From contig CP014761.1 of NCBI GenBank assembly GCA_001647635.1, positions 2,542,001 through 2,606,000 on the forward strand: a stretch of DNA of 64,000 nt. Reading direction: 5' to 3'. Position 1 is the first letter of the stretch; every line of letters starts with the position of its first letter. The translations under genes and the position numbers were made by a program. The stretch comes from Leifsonia xyli (GTDB lineage Bacteria; Actinomycetota; Actinomycetes; Actinomycetales; Microbacteriaceae). The notes beneath the pieces were generated by a model, which searched no databases, was not told the DNA's origin, and worked only from the letters and a program-made list of their open reading frames with translations. Shown one piece after another: positions 33,056 through 41,229 of the stretch.

Positions 33056-34755
33056 CCGGCCGCGCCCGCATCGCATCCCTCGCCGCGGTGATCGCGGCGG
33101 TCGTCGTCGGCGTGTTCTCGGCCGGTCCGGCGGCCGCGGAGCCGATCCCGGTGCATGGACTCACGGACGACTACCCGGCCGCCGTCGGCTCGATCGACGC
33201 GACGGTCATCCAGTACTCCGACTGGGACAGCCAGAACGCCTGGAGACCTCGCCTCCACATCACCGGATGGGCTGCCGACCTCCTGCACCCCGCCGCGAAC
33301 GGTGTCCAGGCGTGGGTGCAGCTGACCGTCAACGGGAGCTGGAACCCGTTCGCCACCGCCACGAACGAGGGGTGGGCCGTGCCGCGCCCCGACGTCCAGC
33401 GGGTGTACCCGACGACCGGCCCGAACCAGGGATTCGACATCACGGTCGACGCCCCGCAGTCGGGCCGTTTCACCTTCTGCGCCAACATGACGTCGCCGTA
33501 CGCGTGGCGGGTGAGCGCGCCCTTCGCGTGCGCGACGGTCGACGTCCCCGCCAGCGCGCCGACGTATCGGGCGACGTTGTCGACGACCTCCGGGGTGGTG
33601 GGGGCGCCGGTCTCCGCCGCGGTCACCGGATCTCTCGGCGGGCCGGCGAGCCTGCAGTGGCTGACCGAACCGCCCACGGGCTGGCGGCCGACCGCCGTCC
33701 CCGGCGCCACGACCGACACGTACACGCCGGTCGTCGCGGACATCGGTCACAACCTGTGGCTGGCAAGCACCCGCCGAATGTCTGCCGAGCGCGTGATCCA
33801 GGTGTGGAGCAGCCTCGCCGACGTCCCCTTCCCCATCCCCATCAACAGCACCAGGATTGCGGGCGACGACCGCTTCGCGACCTCGGTGGCCGTCTCCCGG
33901 CAGGCGTTCCCGGATACCGCGTCCGGCGCGCCGGTCGCGTATCTGGCGTCCGGGACGACGTTCCCGGACGCGCTGTCGGCCGGCGCGGCCGCCGCGCACC
34001 GGCACGGCACACTCCTGCTCACCCGGCCGGAGAGCCTGGACCCGCGGGTCGCTGCCGAGCTGGTCCGGCTCCACCCGGCGACCGTCGTCGTGGCGGGCGG
34101 TCCGGCGGCCGTCTCGGAGGCGGTGGTCGCCCAGGTGCGTGCGCTGCCCTTCGCGCCGACCGTCGTCCGTGTCGCCGGACCGGACCGGTTCGCGACGTCG
34201 CGCGCCATCATCGCCGACGCCTTCGGGACCGCCATCCCCTCGCTGTTCCTGGCGACCGGGGACAACTATCCGGACGCCCTCACCGCGGCGGCCGCAGGCG
34301 CGAGCACGGGGCAGCCGGTTCTCCTCACCGACGGGTGGTCACCGGGTCTCGACGCGGCGACGGCGGCTGCCCTGTCGGGCTGGGGCACCTCGCACGTCAC
34401 CGTCGTCGGGGGCACGACCAGCGTCTCGAACGGCATCTACTCCGACATGCTCCACGCCGGCATCACGGTCGAAAGAGCGGCCGGCTACGACCGCTTCGAC
34501 ACGGCTGCGAAGCTCGCCTCCCGCCTCGGCCCGACCGGCCGGGTCTACTTCGCGACCGGTTTCGGCTTCGCCGACGCTCTGACAGCGGCGGTCCTCGCGG
34601 GCCGGTCTCCTGCGCCGCTTCTGCTGTCCGCGGGCGGGTGCGCCCCGCTGCCGACGATGCAGGTGCTGCTCGATCAGCAGCCCGGCGAGGGGATCGAGAT
34701 CGGCGGCAACCCGGCGGAGAGCTCCTCGACCTCGTTCTGGTCGCTCACCTGCTGA
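33049..34755 (+). CDS. Secreted CWB2-repeat paralogue of the preceding gene
   Basis: A 568-aa protein with the same plan as its neighbour. It has a signal peptide (cleavage near AAA-EP, about residue 26), RPRLHITGWAADLL and GPNQGFDI in the N-terminal region, an Ig-like linker, and three CWB2 repeats near residues 270, 376 and 478. The C-terminus has GGCAP and ends SLTC, again two cysteines in matching places. GTG at 33049 lies inside the previous gene and overlaps its stop, so the two are cotranslated. Probably a recent tandem duplication making a pair of cell-surface proteins of unknown ligand specificity. Confidence 0.9.
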   Translation: MLTGRARIASLAAVIAAVVVGVFSAGPAAAEPIPVHGLTDDYPAAVGSIDATVIQYSDWDSQNAWRPRLHITGWAADLLHPAANGVQAWVQLTVNGSWNPFATATNEGWAVPRPDVQRVYPTTGPNQGFDITVDAPQSGRFTFCANMTSPYAWRVSAPFACATVDVPASAPTYRATLSTTSGVVGAPVSAAVTGSLGGPASLQWLTEPPTGWRPTAVPGATTDTYTPVVADIGHNLWLASTRRMSAERVIQVWSSLADVPFPIPINSTRIAGDDRFATSVAVSRQAFPDTASGAPVAYLASGTTFPDALSAGAAAAHRHGTLLLTRPESLDPRVAAELVRLHPATVVVAGGPAAVSEAVVAQVRALPFAPTVVRVAGPDRFATSRAIIADAFGTAIPSLFLATGDNYPDALTAAAAGASTGQPVLLTDGWSPGLDAATAAALSGWGTSHVTVVGGTTSVSNGIYSDMLHAGITVERAAGYDRFDTAAKLASRLGPTGRVYFATGFGFADALTAAVLAGRSPAPLLLSAGGCAPLPTMQVLLDQQPGEGIEIGGNPAESSSTSFWSLTC

Positions 34756-35377
34756 GCGGCTCCACCGGCTGTCGCAGGATGGTGCGGAGCTTCTCCGGCT
34801 CCGTCCTGCGAGCGTCGCTGAGGTAGATCTCGTGATGGCGGCCGGTCATCCGCAGACCCTCTCCGGGGATGAAAGACTCGTGCAGCTCCGCCAGCACCGG
34901 CGCTTCGTCGTCGTACGGCCCGACGTGGAGCGTCTGCACGCAGAGCCCCTCGTCGAGAGTCGCCACGCGCAGCTCATCGAGCAGCGGCGCCTCGCCCTTC
35001 GCGGCGACCGCCGCCCGGGCCTCCTCGAGCTGGGCGTCGGTAAGCCAGTCCGGCAGCAGGTTCAGCAGCGTCCAGTCCCACTGCGATTTGTCGCGCGCGC
35101 TGGTGAACGCGGTCATGTCGTCCGCCCACCACAGCGCTTCCAGCGGCATGACCGTGTAGTCGCGGTCCAGCGTCCGCTTGCTGAGGAACTTGGCCGCGTA
35201 GGCGACCGGGTAGAGGGTGCGCAGCGCATCCTGATACCGCGCGGCGCTGTTCGGGTCCCCGTGCCCGTCGATCATGAGGTAGCGGAGCGGCGGCACCGTG
35301 ACGAGGTCGAAGCGTCCCCGCCGCGCCGCGTACGCGCCGAGCTCTTTCTTCAGGTCGACCTTCACGGCAGCGCTCAC
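34745..35377 (-). CDS. GyrI-like small-molecule-binding domain protein
   Basis: A 210-aa stand-alone GyrI-like (SOUL/AraC effector type) domain: VDLKKELGAYAARRGRFDLV, PPLRYLMIDGHGDPN, later YTVMPLEALWW and CVQTLHVGPYDDEAPVLAEL. In this family the domain binds hydrophobic cations or other small molecules. GTG at 35377 overlaps the peptidase stop by four bases (GTGA), so translation is coupled to the oligopeptidase gene. The 3' end overlaps the convergent CWB2 gene by 11 bp. Confidence 0.85.
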   Translation of the reverse strand: MSAAVKVDLKKELGAYAARRGRFDLVTVPPLRYLMIDGHGDPNSAARYQDALRTLYPVAYAAKFLSKRTLDRDYTVMPLEALWWADDMTAFTSARDKSQWDWTLLNLLPDWLTDAQLEEARAAVAAKGEAPLLDELRVATLDEGLCVQTLHVGPYDDEAPVLAELHESFIPGEGLRMTGRHHEIYLSDARRTEPEKLRTILRQPVEPLSR

Positions 35378-37506
35378 TCGCCTGAGGGATGCGCCCCGAC
35401 GACGTCGAGCAGCCACGCCAGCGCGAAGGCCCGCTCGCGCCATGCGGCGTACCGCCCCGAGACACCGCCGTGCCCGGCCGCCATTTCGATCTTCAGCAGC
35501 GGGTCGGCGCCCACCTCGCGCAGCTTCGCGACCCACTTCGCCGGCTCGACGTAGAGCACGCGCGTGTCGTTGAGGCTCGTGATCGCGAGGATGCGCGGGT
35601 ACGTCGTGCGGTGCACGTTCTCGTAGGGCGAGTACGACTTCATGTAGTCGTAGACCTCGGGGTCGTGCAGCGGGTCGCCCCACTCGTCCCACTCGATCAC
35701 CGTCAGCGGCAGCGACGGGTCGAGGATGCTGGTGAGCGGGTCCACGAACGGCACCTCGGCGAGGATGCCGGCGAAGTCCCGCGGGGCGAGGTTCGCCACT
35801 GCGCCCATGAGCAGGCCGCCGGCGCTGCCGCCCTGTGCCGCCATGCGGGAGGGCTCGGTCCAGCCGCGGTCGACCAGGTGCCGGGCGGCGGCGACGAAGT
35901 CGGTGAAGGTGTTCTTCTTGTGCAGCTCCTTGCCGTTATCGTACCAGAGGCGGCCGAGCTCGCCGCCGCCGCGCACGTGGGCGATGGCGAAGACGACGCC
36001 GCGGTCGAGGAGGCTAAGGCGCGGGATGCCGAACGACGGGTCCATGCTGGCCTCGTACGAGCCGTAGCCGTACAGGACCAGCGGGGCCGGCTCGCCGGGC
36101 GTCACGAGGTCGCGGCGGTAGACCAGGGAGATCGGGACGCGCGCGCCGTCCTCGGCGACGGCCCACTCACGGCGCTGTTCGAACAGGGACGGGTCGAAGC
36201 CACCGAGCACCGGCTGCTGCTTGCGAAGGGCGAGCTCGCCGGTCGCCACATCGTAGTCGTACACGGTCGACGGGGTGACGAAGCTGCCGTAGCCCAGGCG
36301 GAGGAACGGCTGCGTCCACTCGGGATTGCCGCCGACGCCGACGGTGAACAGCTCCTCGTCGAAGTGCAGCTCGTGCGGGGTGTCGTCCTTCGGCTCGCCG
36401 TCACGCGGGAGGCGGGCCACGGCGACGCGGGTCATGCCCTCGCGCCGGTACTCGACGCTGACGAAGTCGCGGAACGCATCCACCCCCTCCAGCCGCACGG
36501 CCGGATCGTGGGGGAGCAGCACGCGCCTCGCACCCTGCGGGTCCTCGGCGGCGACGCTCACCAGCTCGAAGTTGACGGCGCCGTCGTTGTGCACGATCAG
36601 CAGCCGGTCGTGGCCGCCGACCACCGCGTGCTCGATGTCGTACTCGACGCCGTCCTTCCGCGGCCAGACGACGCGGAACTCGCCGGTCGGGTCGTCCGAG
36701 CGCAGAAGCCAGGCCTCGCTGGTGATGCTCGACCCGGCCTCGATCACGAGGAACCGGCGGCTGCGGGTGAGGCCCACGCCGATCCAGAAGCGCTCGTCCG
36801 GCTCGTGGAACACCCGCGCGTCGTCGACGTCCGGGCCGTCGCCGACGCGATGACGCCAGACGGTGTCCGGCCGCCAGGAGTCGTCGACCGTCGTGTAGAA
36901 GACGTAGGCGCCGGTCTGGTCGAACAGCGCGCCGCCCGCGGTCCCGGCGATCTCGTCGGGGAAGGTCGCGCCGTCGTCGGTGAGCGAGCGGACCCGGAGG
37001 GTGTAGCGCTCGTCGCCCTCGGTGTCGACGGCCCAAAGCAGCCGCGTGCCGTCGGCGCTGACGTCGAAGCTGCCGAGCGCGTAGAAGTCGTGGCCCTCGG
37101 CCTCCACGTTGTCGTCGAGCAGGATCTGCTCGCCGGGAAGGCCGTTCTGCTGCGCGACCTCGTCGAGCACCGGCGGAACCCAGTCGTCGGCCGACGCGAT
37201 GGGGGCGCGGCAGTGGATGCCGTACTGCTTCCCCTCGACCGTGCGGGTGTAGTACCACCAGTCGCCTTCGCGGACCGGGACGCTCATGTCGGTCTCGCGG
37301 GTACGCGTCTTGATCTCGTCGAAGATCTGCTCGCGCAGCAGGGAGAGGTGCTCGGTGCGGGCGTTGGTGTAGGCGTTCTCCTCGTGGAGGTGCGCGGTGA
37401 CCGCCGGGTCGTCCTTCTCGCGCAGCCACTCATAGTCGTCGACGTAGACGTCGCCGTGGTGAGTGCGTTCGACGGGCTTCTTCGGCGTGACCGGCGGGGT
37501 GAGCAT
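35374..37506 (-). CDS. ptrB: Oligopeptidase B (S9A prolyl oligopeptidase family)
   Basis: A 710-aa cytosolic serine peptidase with an N-terminal beta-propeller (residues about 70-420) and a C-terminal alpha/beta-hydrolase domain. The catalytic serine is in AAQGGSAGGLLMGAV (near 560), the aspartate in SLNDTRV, and the histidine in AAGHGGVSGRY. The N-terminus HGDVYVDDYEWLREKDDPAV is typical of oligopeptidase B, which cuts short peptides after basic residues. It is cotranscribed with the GyrI-like gene downstream. Confidence 0.92.
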   Translation of the reverse strand: MLTPPVTPKKPVERTHHGDVYVDDYEWLREKDDPAVTAHLHEENAYTNARTEHLSLLREQIFDEIKTRTRETDMSVPVREGDWWYYTRTVEGKQYGIHCRAPIASADDWVPPVLDEVAQQNGLPGEQILLDDNVEAEGHDFYALGSFDVSADGTRLLWAVDTEGDERYTLRVRSLTDDGATFPDEIAGTAGGALFDQTGAYVFYTTVDDSWRPDTVWRHRVGDGPDVDDARVFHEPDERFWIGVGLTRSRRFLVIEAGSSITSEAWLLRSDDPTGEFRVVWPRKDGVEYDIEHAVVGGHDRLLIVHNDGAVNFELVSVAAEDPQGARRVLLPHDPAVRLEGVDAFRDFVSVEYRREGMTRVAVARLPRDGEPKDDTPHELHFDEELFTVGVGGNPEWTQPFLRLGYGSFVTPSTVYDYDVATGELALRKQQPVLGGFDPSLFEQRREWAVAEDGARVPISLVYRRDLVTPGEPAPLVLYGYGSYEASMDPSFGIPRLSLLDRGVVFAIAHVRGGGELGRLWYDNGKELHKKNTFTDFVAAARHLVDRGWTEPSRMAAQGGSAGGLLMGAVANLAPRDFAGILAEVPFVDPLTSILDPSLPLTVIEWDEWGDPLHDPEVYDYMKSYSPYENVHRTTYPRILAITSLNDTRVLYVEPAKWVAKLREVGADPLLKIEMAAGHGGVSGRYAAWRERAFALAWLLDVVGAHPSGE

Positions 37507-37547
37507 GAGCCCAGGCTATCGGGCGCAGCCCACCCCGTCGGTGCCGG

Positions 37548-38525
37548 TCAGGGGCGCAGGAGCACCTTGCCGACACGGCCCGGCTGGTCGCTCGCGGCGA
37601 CGGCGGACGCGATGTCGTCGAGGGAGTGGATGCTCGCGACCGGGAGGGTCAGCGTCCCGTCGAGGATGCGGGCGAACAGCTCCTGGAACAGGCGGCCGCG
37701 GATGTCGGCGGGCATCTCGCGGCTGACGACGCTGCCCCAGAATCCCTTCACGGTGGCCTGCTTGAAGATGATGTCGCCCGAGGAGAGCTCGAGGGTCGAG
37801 GACGCCATGGCCCCGAACACGACGAGCGTGCCGTTCTCGGCGAGCGTCGACAGCACGTCGCCCGCGGAGGACCCGCCGACGGAGTCGACGCCCACGCGGA
37901 TCGGGGCGCCGCCGGTGATCTCGGCGAGGCGGTCGCGCCAGCTCTCGTCGTCGGTCGCGATGACGCGCTCGATGCCCTGAGCGCGGAGCTCGTCGACGCC
38001 GGCGGACCGGCGGACCAGCCCGACGACGTTCAGCCCGCGGGCGGCGCCGAGCTGCGCGACCATCCGGCCGACGGCGCCGTTCGCGGCGTTCTGGATGAGC
38101 CAGTCGCCCTCGCTCAGGTCGAGCGACTCGAGCAGGCTGATGGCGCTGAACGGCATCGAGACCAGCTGTGCGGCGGACTCGTCCGGGAGTCCCTCCGGAA
38201 CCGGGATGAGCCCGGCCGCGCGGGTGACGAAGTACTCGCTCCAGACGCCGAAGGTGCCGCCGGTGACGACGCGCTGGCCGACCGTGAGGTTGTCGACGCC
38301 CTCGCCGAGCGCATCCACGACGCCGAGCGCCTCGGTGCCGGCCTGCGCGGGCAGCTCCGGCTTGTAGCCGTAGGTGCCGCGGACGGTCCACAGGTCGTGG
38401 TTGTGAATGGGGGAGAGCAGCAGGCGGACGCGGACCTCGCCGGCGCCGGGCTCGGGGAGCGGACGCTCCTCGGTGGCCAGCACCTCGGCCGGGTCGCCGA
38501 ACTCGTGGTGGATGAGCGCCTTCAT
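37548..38525 (-). CDS. Zinc-binding dehydrogenase / quinone oxidoreductase family protein
   Basis: A 325-aa medium-chain dehydrogenase without zinc cysteines: MKALIHHEFGDPAEVL at the start, PAQAGTEALGVVDALGEG near residue 65 and the cofactor fold at DWLIQNAANGAVGRMVAQL near 140. It is probably an NADPH-dependent enone or quinone reductase. It begins 1 bp after the ohr stop and closes the ohrR-ohr operon, which suggests a role in handling products of organic peroxide damage. Confidence 0.88.
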   Translation of the reverse strand: MKALIHHEFGDPAEVLATEERPLPEPGAGEVRVRLLLSPIHNHDLWTVRGTYGYKPELPAQAGTEALGVVDALGEGVDNLTVGQRVVTGGTFGVWSEYFVTRAAGLIPVPEGLPDESAAQLVSMPFSAISLLESLDLSEGDWLIQNAANGAVGRMVAQLGAARGLNVVGLVRRSAGVDELRAQGIERVIATDDESWRDRLAEITGGAPIRVGVDSVGGSSAGDVLSTLAENGTLVVFGAMASSTLELSSGDIIFKQATVKGFWGSVVSREMPADIRGRLFQELFARILDGTLTLPVASIHSLDDIASAVAASDQPGRVGKVLLRP

Positions 38526-38526
38526 G

Positions 38527-38949
38527 TCAGTCCTCCGAGACCAGGATCTGCACGTCGATGTTGCCGCGCGTCGCGTTCGAGTAGGGGCAGACCTGGTGGG
38601 CTGCATCCGCGAGCGCCTGCGCCTGGTCCGCCTCCAGACCCGGCAGGACGACCTCGAGCAGCACCGCGAGCTGGTAGCCGCCCTGGCCGTTCGGGCCGAT
38701 CTGCACGCGGCCGCCGACCGACGAGTCGTCGATCTTCACCTTCTGGCTGCGGGCCACGGCCTGCAGCGCGGAGTGGAAGCACGCCGCGTAGCCGGCGGCG
38801 AACAGCTGCTCGGGGTTGGTGCCGGAGCCCGAGCCGCCCATCTCCTTCGGCACGGCGAGGTCGAGCGCGAAGGTGCCGTCGCTGGTGGCGACGCGGCCGT
38901 CGCGGCCTGCTCCGGTCGAGAGGGCTTCGGCGGTGTAGAGGACGTTCAT
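38527..38949 (-). CDS. ohr: Organic hydroperoxide resistance protein Ohr
   Basis: A 140-aa OsmC-family peroxidase. The two redox cysteines are in AAGYAACFHSAL (about residue 60) and HQVCPYSNATRGNI (about 124). It reduces organic hydroperoxides by a thiol mechanism in the cytoplasm. The start MNVLYTAEALSTG has AAAGGA upstream. It lies 20 bp downstream of the OhrR-like regulator and is followed at once by an oxidoreductase. Confidence 0.94.
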   Translation of the reverse strand: MNVLYTAEALSTGAGRDGRVATSDGTFALDLAVPKEMGGSGSGTNPEQLFAAGYAACFHSALQAVARSQKVKIDDSSVGGRVQIGPNGQGGYQLAVLLEVVLPGLEADQAQALADAAHQVCPYSNATRGNIDVQILVSED

Positions 38950-38969
38950 GAGTTCCTTTCTGAGGGGGT

Positions 38970-39425
38970 TCAGTTCGTCGGGGCGACCGTGCGCTCCGCG
39001 GTAGCGGCGTGCATGGTCTCGGTGAGACGGTGGAGGGTGTCGATCAGGGCCGTGGCGGCCTCCTGGTCGGGAAGCCCGGTGCCCGCGGCGATCCGGGCGG
39101 GGATGTGCGCCAGCTCCGGACGCAGCTCGCGGCCGCGCTCGCCGATGCTCACGGTCACGACGCGCTCGTCGTCCGACCGGCGCTCGCGCGTCACCAGCCC
39201 GGCCTGTTCCATGCGGCGCAGGAGCGGGGACAGCGTCCCCGAGTCGAGCTGCAGGTGGTCGCCGAGGGAGGACACGGTCTGGTCGCCCTCCATCCAGAGG
39301 GTGACGAGCACGAGGTACTGCGGATACGTGAGGCCCCACGGCTCCAGCAGTGTGCGGTACGCCTGGGTCGTGGCGCGGGTCGCTGCGTAGAGCGAGAAGC
39401 ACACCATCTCGTCGGTCACGGGCAT
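38970..39425 (-). CDS. ohrR: MarR family regulator, OhrR type
   Basis: A 151-aa winged-helix repressor. The peroxide-sensing cysteine of OhrR is present near the N-terminus in MVCFSLYAATRAT (Cys9), followed by YPQYLVLVTLWM and the DNA-binding part DHLQLDSGTLSPLLRRMEQAGL. Oxidation of the cysteine by organic peroxides would release ohr. ATG at 39425. A perfect 14-bp palindrome, AGTTGTGCACAACT, lies just upstream and is the likely operator. Confidence 0.92.
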   Translation of the reverse strand: MPVTDEMVCFSLYAATRATTQAYRTLLEPWGLTYPQYLVLVTLWMEGDQTVSSLGDHLQLDSGTLSPLLRRMEQAGLVTRERRSDDERVVTVSIGERGRELRPELAHIPARIAAGTGLPDQEAATALIDTLHRLTETMHAATAERTVAPTN

Positions 39426-39448
39426 ACCGCTAACATCGCACACAATCC

Positions 39449-39462
39449 AGTTGTGCACAACT
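39449..39462. promoter_or_regulatory. OhrR operator candidate AGTTGTGCACAACT
   Basis: A perfect 14-bp palindrome 24 bp before the ohrR start. On the minus strand TTGTGC (39460-39455) and ATGTTA, 18 nt apart, could form the promoter. The message would then be nearly leaderless and the palindrome would cover the -35 region. Confidence 0.65.
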
Positions 39463-39485
39463 CATTCTCACCGACTGGACGCCTA

Positions 39486-39537
39486 GTTGACGCAACACGC
39501 CGTCGGCGGTGCACGCATTGCGGCGTGTTGCGTCAAC
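39486..39537. terminator. 17-bp perfect hairpin with ACGCAACACGCCG arm
   Basis: GTTGACGCAACACGCCG at 39486-39502 pairs exactly with 39521-39537 around an 18-nt loop. It lies 32 bp after the ROK kinase stop on the minus strand. The arm shares 14 bases with the hairpin at 512-556. Confidence 0.65.
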
Positions 39538-39568
39538 CAGACGAGGGAGAGGGTAGGGGCGGGCGGGG

Positions 39569-40471
39569 TCAGCGGGCGGCGGCGAAGGCGAGGAGCGCGG
39601 CTCCGGCGCGGCCGGCGTCGCCGCCGAGGGCGGACTGCACGACCGGAGGGCGGTCGCGCCAGGCGAGGCCGGCCGACATGCGCTCGCCGAGCGGGGCGAA
39701 CAGCGCGTCTCCGGCGTGCGACACGCCTCCGCCGAGCACGATGAGCCCGGGGTCGAGCAGCAGGGTGAGGATGTTGAGGCCCTGCGCGAGGACGTCGAGC
39801 GCCTCCGACCACACGCGATCAGCGATCGGGTCGATGCCCAGTCGCTCCACGATCCGCCGGGTGCTGAGGTCGCCGCCGCCGGCCGCGCGGTAGCGGCGGG
39901 CTACACCCGCGCCGGACATGTAGACCTCGAGGCAGCCGCGCTGCCCGCACGTGCACGGCTCGCCGCCGGGGATCACGGGGATGTGGCCGAACTCGCCGGC
40001 GGCGCCGGTCGCGCCGGTCACGGCGCCGCCGGACGAGACGAGGGCGGCGGCGACGCCCGTGCCGATCGGCACGAGGGCGAAGTCGCCGAAGCCGCGGGCC
40101 GCCCCGGCGCTGCGCTCCGCGAGCCCGGCCGCGCGCACGTCGTGGCCGACGGCGACCGGAAGGCCGAGCTCGGAGCGCAGGATGTCGAGGAGCGGCACAT
40201 CCCGCCAGCCCAGATTGGACGCGTAGTGCACGAGCCCGCGCTGCTCGTCGAGCATCCCGGGGGTGGCCACGCCCGCGCCGACCACGTCGTGACCGTCGTC
40301 GCCCGCGGTCCGCCGCAGCTCCTCCAGCATCGCGACGAGCGACCCGAGGATGCCGTCGGCGGGTGTCGCGCGCGTCGACTCGGCGACGGCGGTGCCGTCC
40401 TCGGCGACGATCGCGCCCTTCATCGCCGTCCCGCCGAGGTCGACGGCGAGGACGACGGAGGACCCGCTCAC
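39569..40471 (-). CDS. ROK family sugar kinase
   Basis: A 300-aa ROK kinase: phosphate-binding LAVDLGGTAMKGAIV at residues 8-22, catalytic GHDVRAAGLAE region near 107, GEFGHIPV and the zinc motif CTCGQRGCLE near 165-174. There is no helix-turn-helix, so it is an enzyme that probably phosphorylates glucose, GlcNAc or a related sugar. GTG at 40471 overlaps the cutC stop (GTGA). It is the last gene of the amino-acid importer operon, an unusual partner there. Confidence 0.92.
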   Translation of the reverse strand: MSGSSVVLAVDLGGTAMKGAIVAEDGTAVAESTRATPADGILGSLVAMLEELRRTAGDDGHDVVGAGVATPGMLDEQRGLVHYASNLGWRDVPLLDILRSELGLPVAVGHDVRAAGLAERSAGAARGFGDFALVPIGTGVAAALVSSGGAVTGATGAAGEFGHIPVIPGGEPCTCGQRGCLEVYMSGAGVARRYRAAGGGDLSTRRIVERLGIDPIADRVWSEALDVLAQGLNILTLLLDPGLIVLGGGVSHAGDALFAPLGERMSAGLAWRDRPPVVQSALGGDAGRAGAALLAFAAAR

Positions 40472-41229
40472 GCGACGCCCTCCTCGACGCCGGTATCCCG
40501 CCCGATCGCCGCCATCACGGCGCGCACGACACCCGCCGACGTGACCTCGCGCGTCCCCGCGTCGTACGCCGTCGGCGCCCCGGCGGCGACGGTCGCGACC
40601 GGCTCCTGCGCCCGAAGGTGCACCTCCCGCACGCCCGTCCGCGATACCAGCTCGGCCACGTTCGCCGGCCGCACGCCGCCACCGGCGAGCACCGCTATGC
40701 GGTCGCCCGCCTGCGCCACGAGCGCCGCGAGCGACTCCGCACCGGCCGTTGCCGTCTCCGCCCCTCCGGACGTCAGCACCCGCGCAACACCCAGCGACAC
40801 CAGGCGCTCCAGCGCCTCCGCCCGGTCGGGCACCTGGTCGAACGCCTTGTGGAACGTCAGCGGAGCATCCCCGCACGCGGCCACGAGCCGTCGCGTCGCG
40901 TCCACGTCGATCCGACCGTCCGGCCGGAGCGCCCCGACCACGAAGCCCAGGGTGACACCCGGTGCGTGGGGCAGCACGCGCAGCGAGTGGATGTCGTCCA
41001 CCATCGCCTGCAGCTCGTCCTCGTCGTAGACGAAGTCGCCGGGCCGCTGGCGGATGAGCACCTGGATGCCGATCCGCGTCGCAGCACGCAGCGCGCCCGC
41101 GACCGTCCCGACGGACGGGGTGATGCCGCCCTCGGACAGCGCCGCGCACAGCTCCACCCGGTCTGCCCCCGCCTCCTCGGCGACGCGGACCCCGGGGAGG
41201 TCGTCCAGGCAGATCTCGACGACGGTCAC
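40468..41229 (-). CDS. cutC: CutC family protein
   Basis: A 253-aa TIM-barrel protein with the CutC signature at the start (EICLDDLPG, EEAGADRVELCAALSEGGIT), IQVLIRQRPGDFVY, LTFHKAFDQV and VLTSGGAETA in order. Although named for copper homeostasis, a copper role is doubtful for bacterial CutC, and here it sits between asparaginase and a sugar kinase. GTG start at 41229 with a GTGA overlap to the asparaginase stop. Confidence 0.93.
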   Translation of the reverse strand: MTVVEICLDDLPGVRVAEEAGADRVELCAALSEGGITPSVGTVAGALRAATRIGIQVLIRQRPGDFVYDEDELQAMVDDIHSLRVLPHAPGVTLGFVVGALRPDGRIDVDATRRLVAACGDAPLTFHKAFDQVPDRAEALERLVSLGVARVLTSGGAETATAGAESLAALVAQAGDRIAVLAGGGVRPANVAELVSRTGVREVHLRAQEPVATVAAGAPTAYDAGTREVTSAGVVRAVMAAIGRDTGVEEGVA

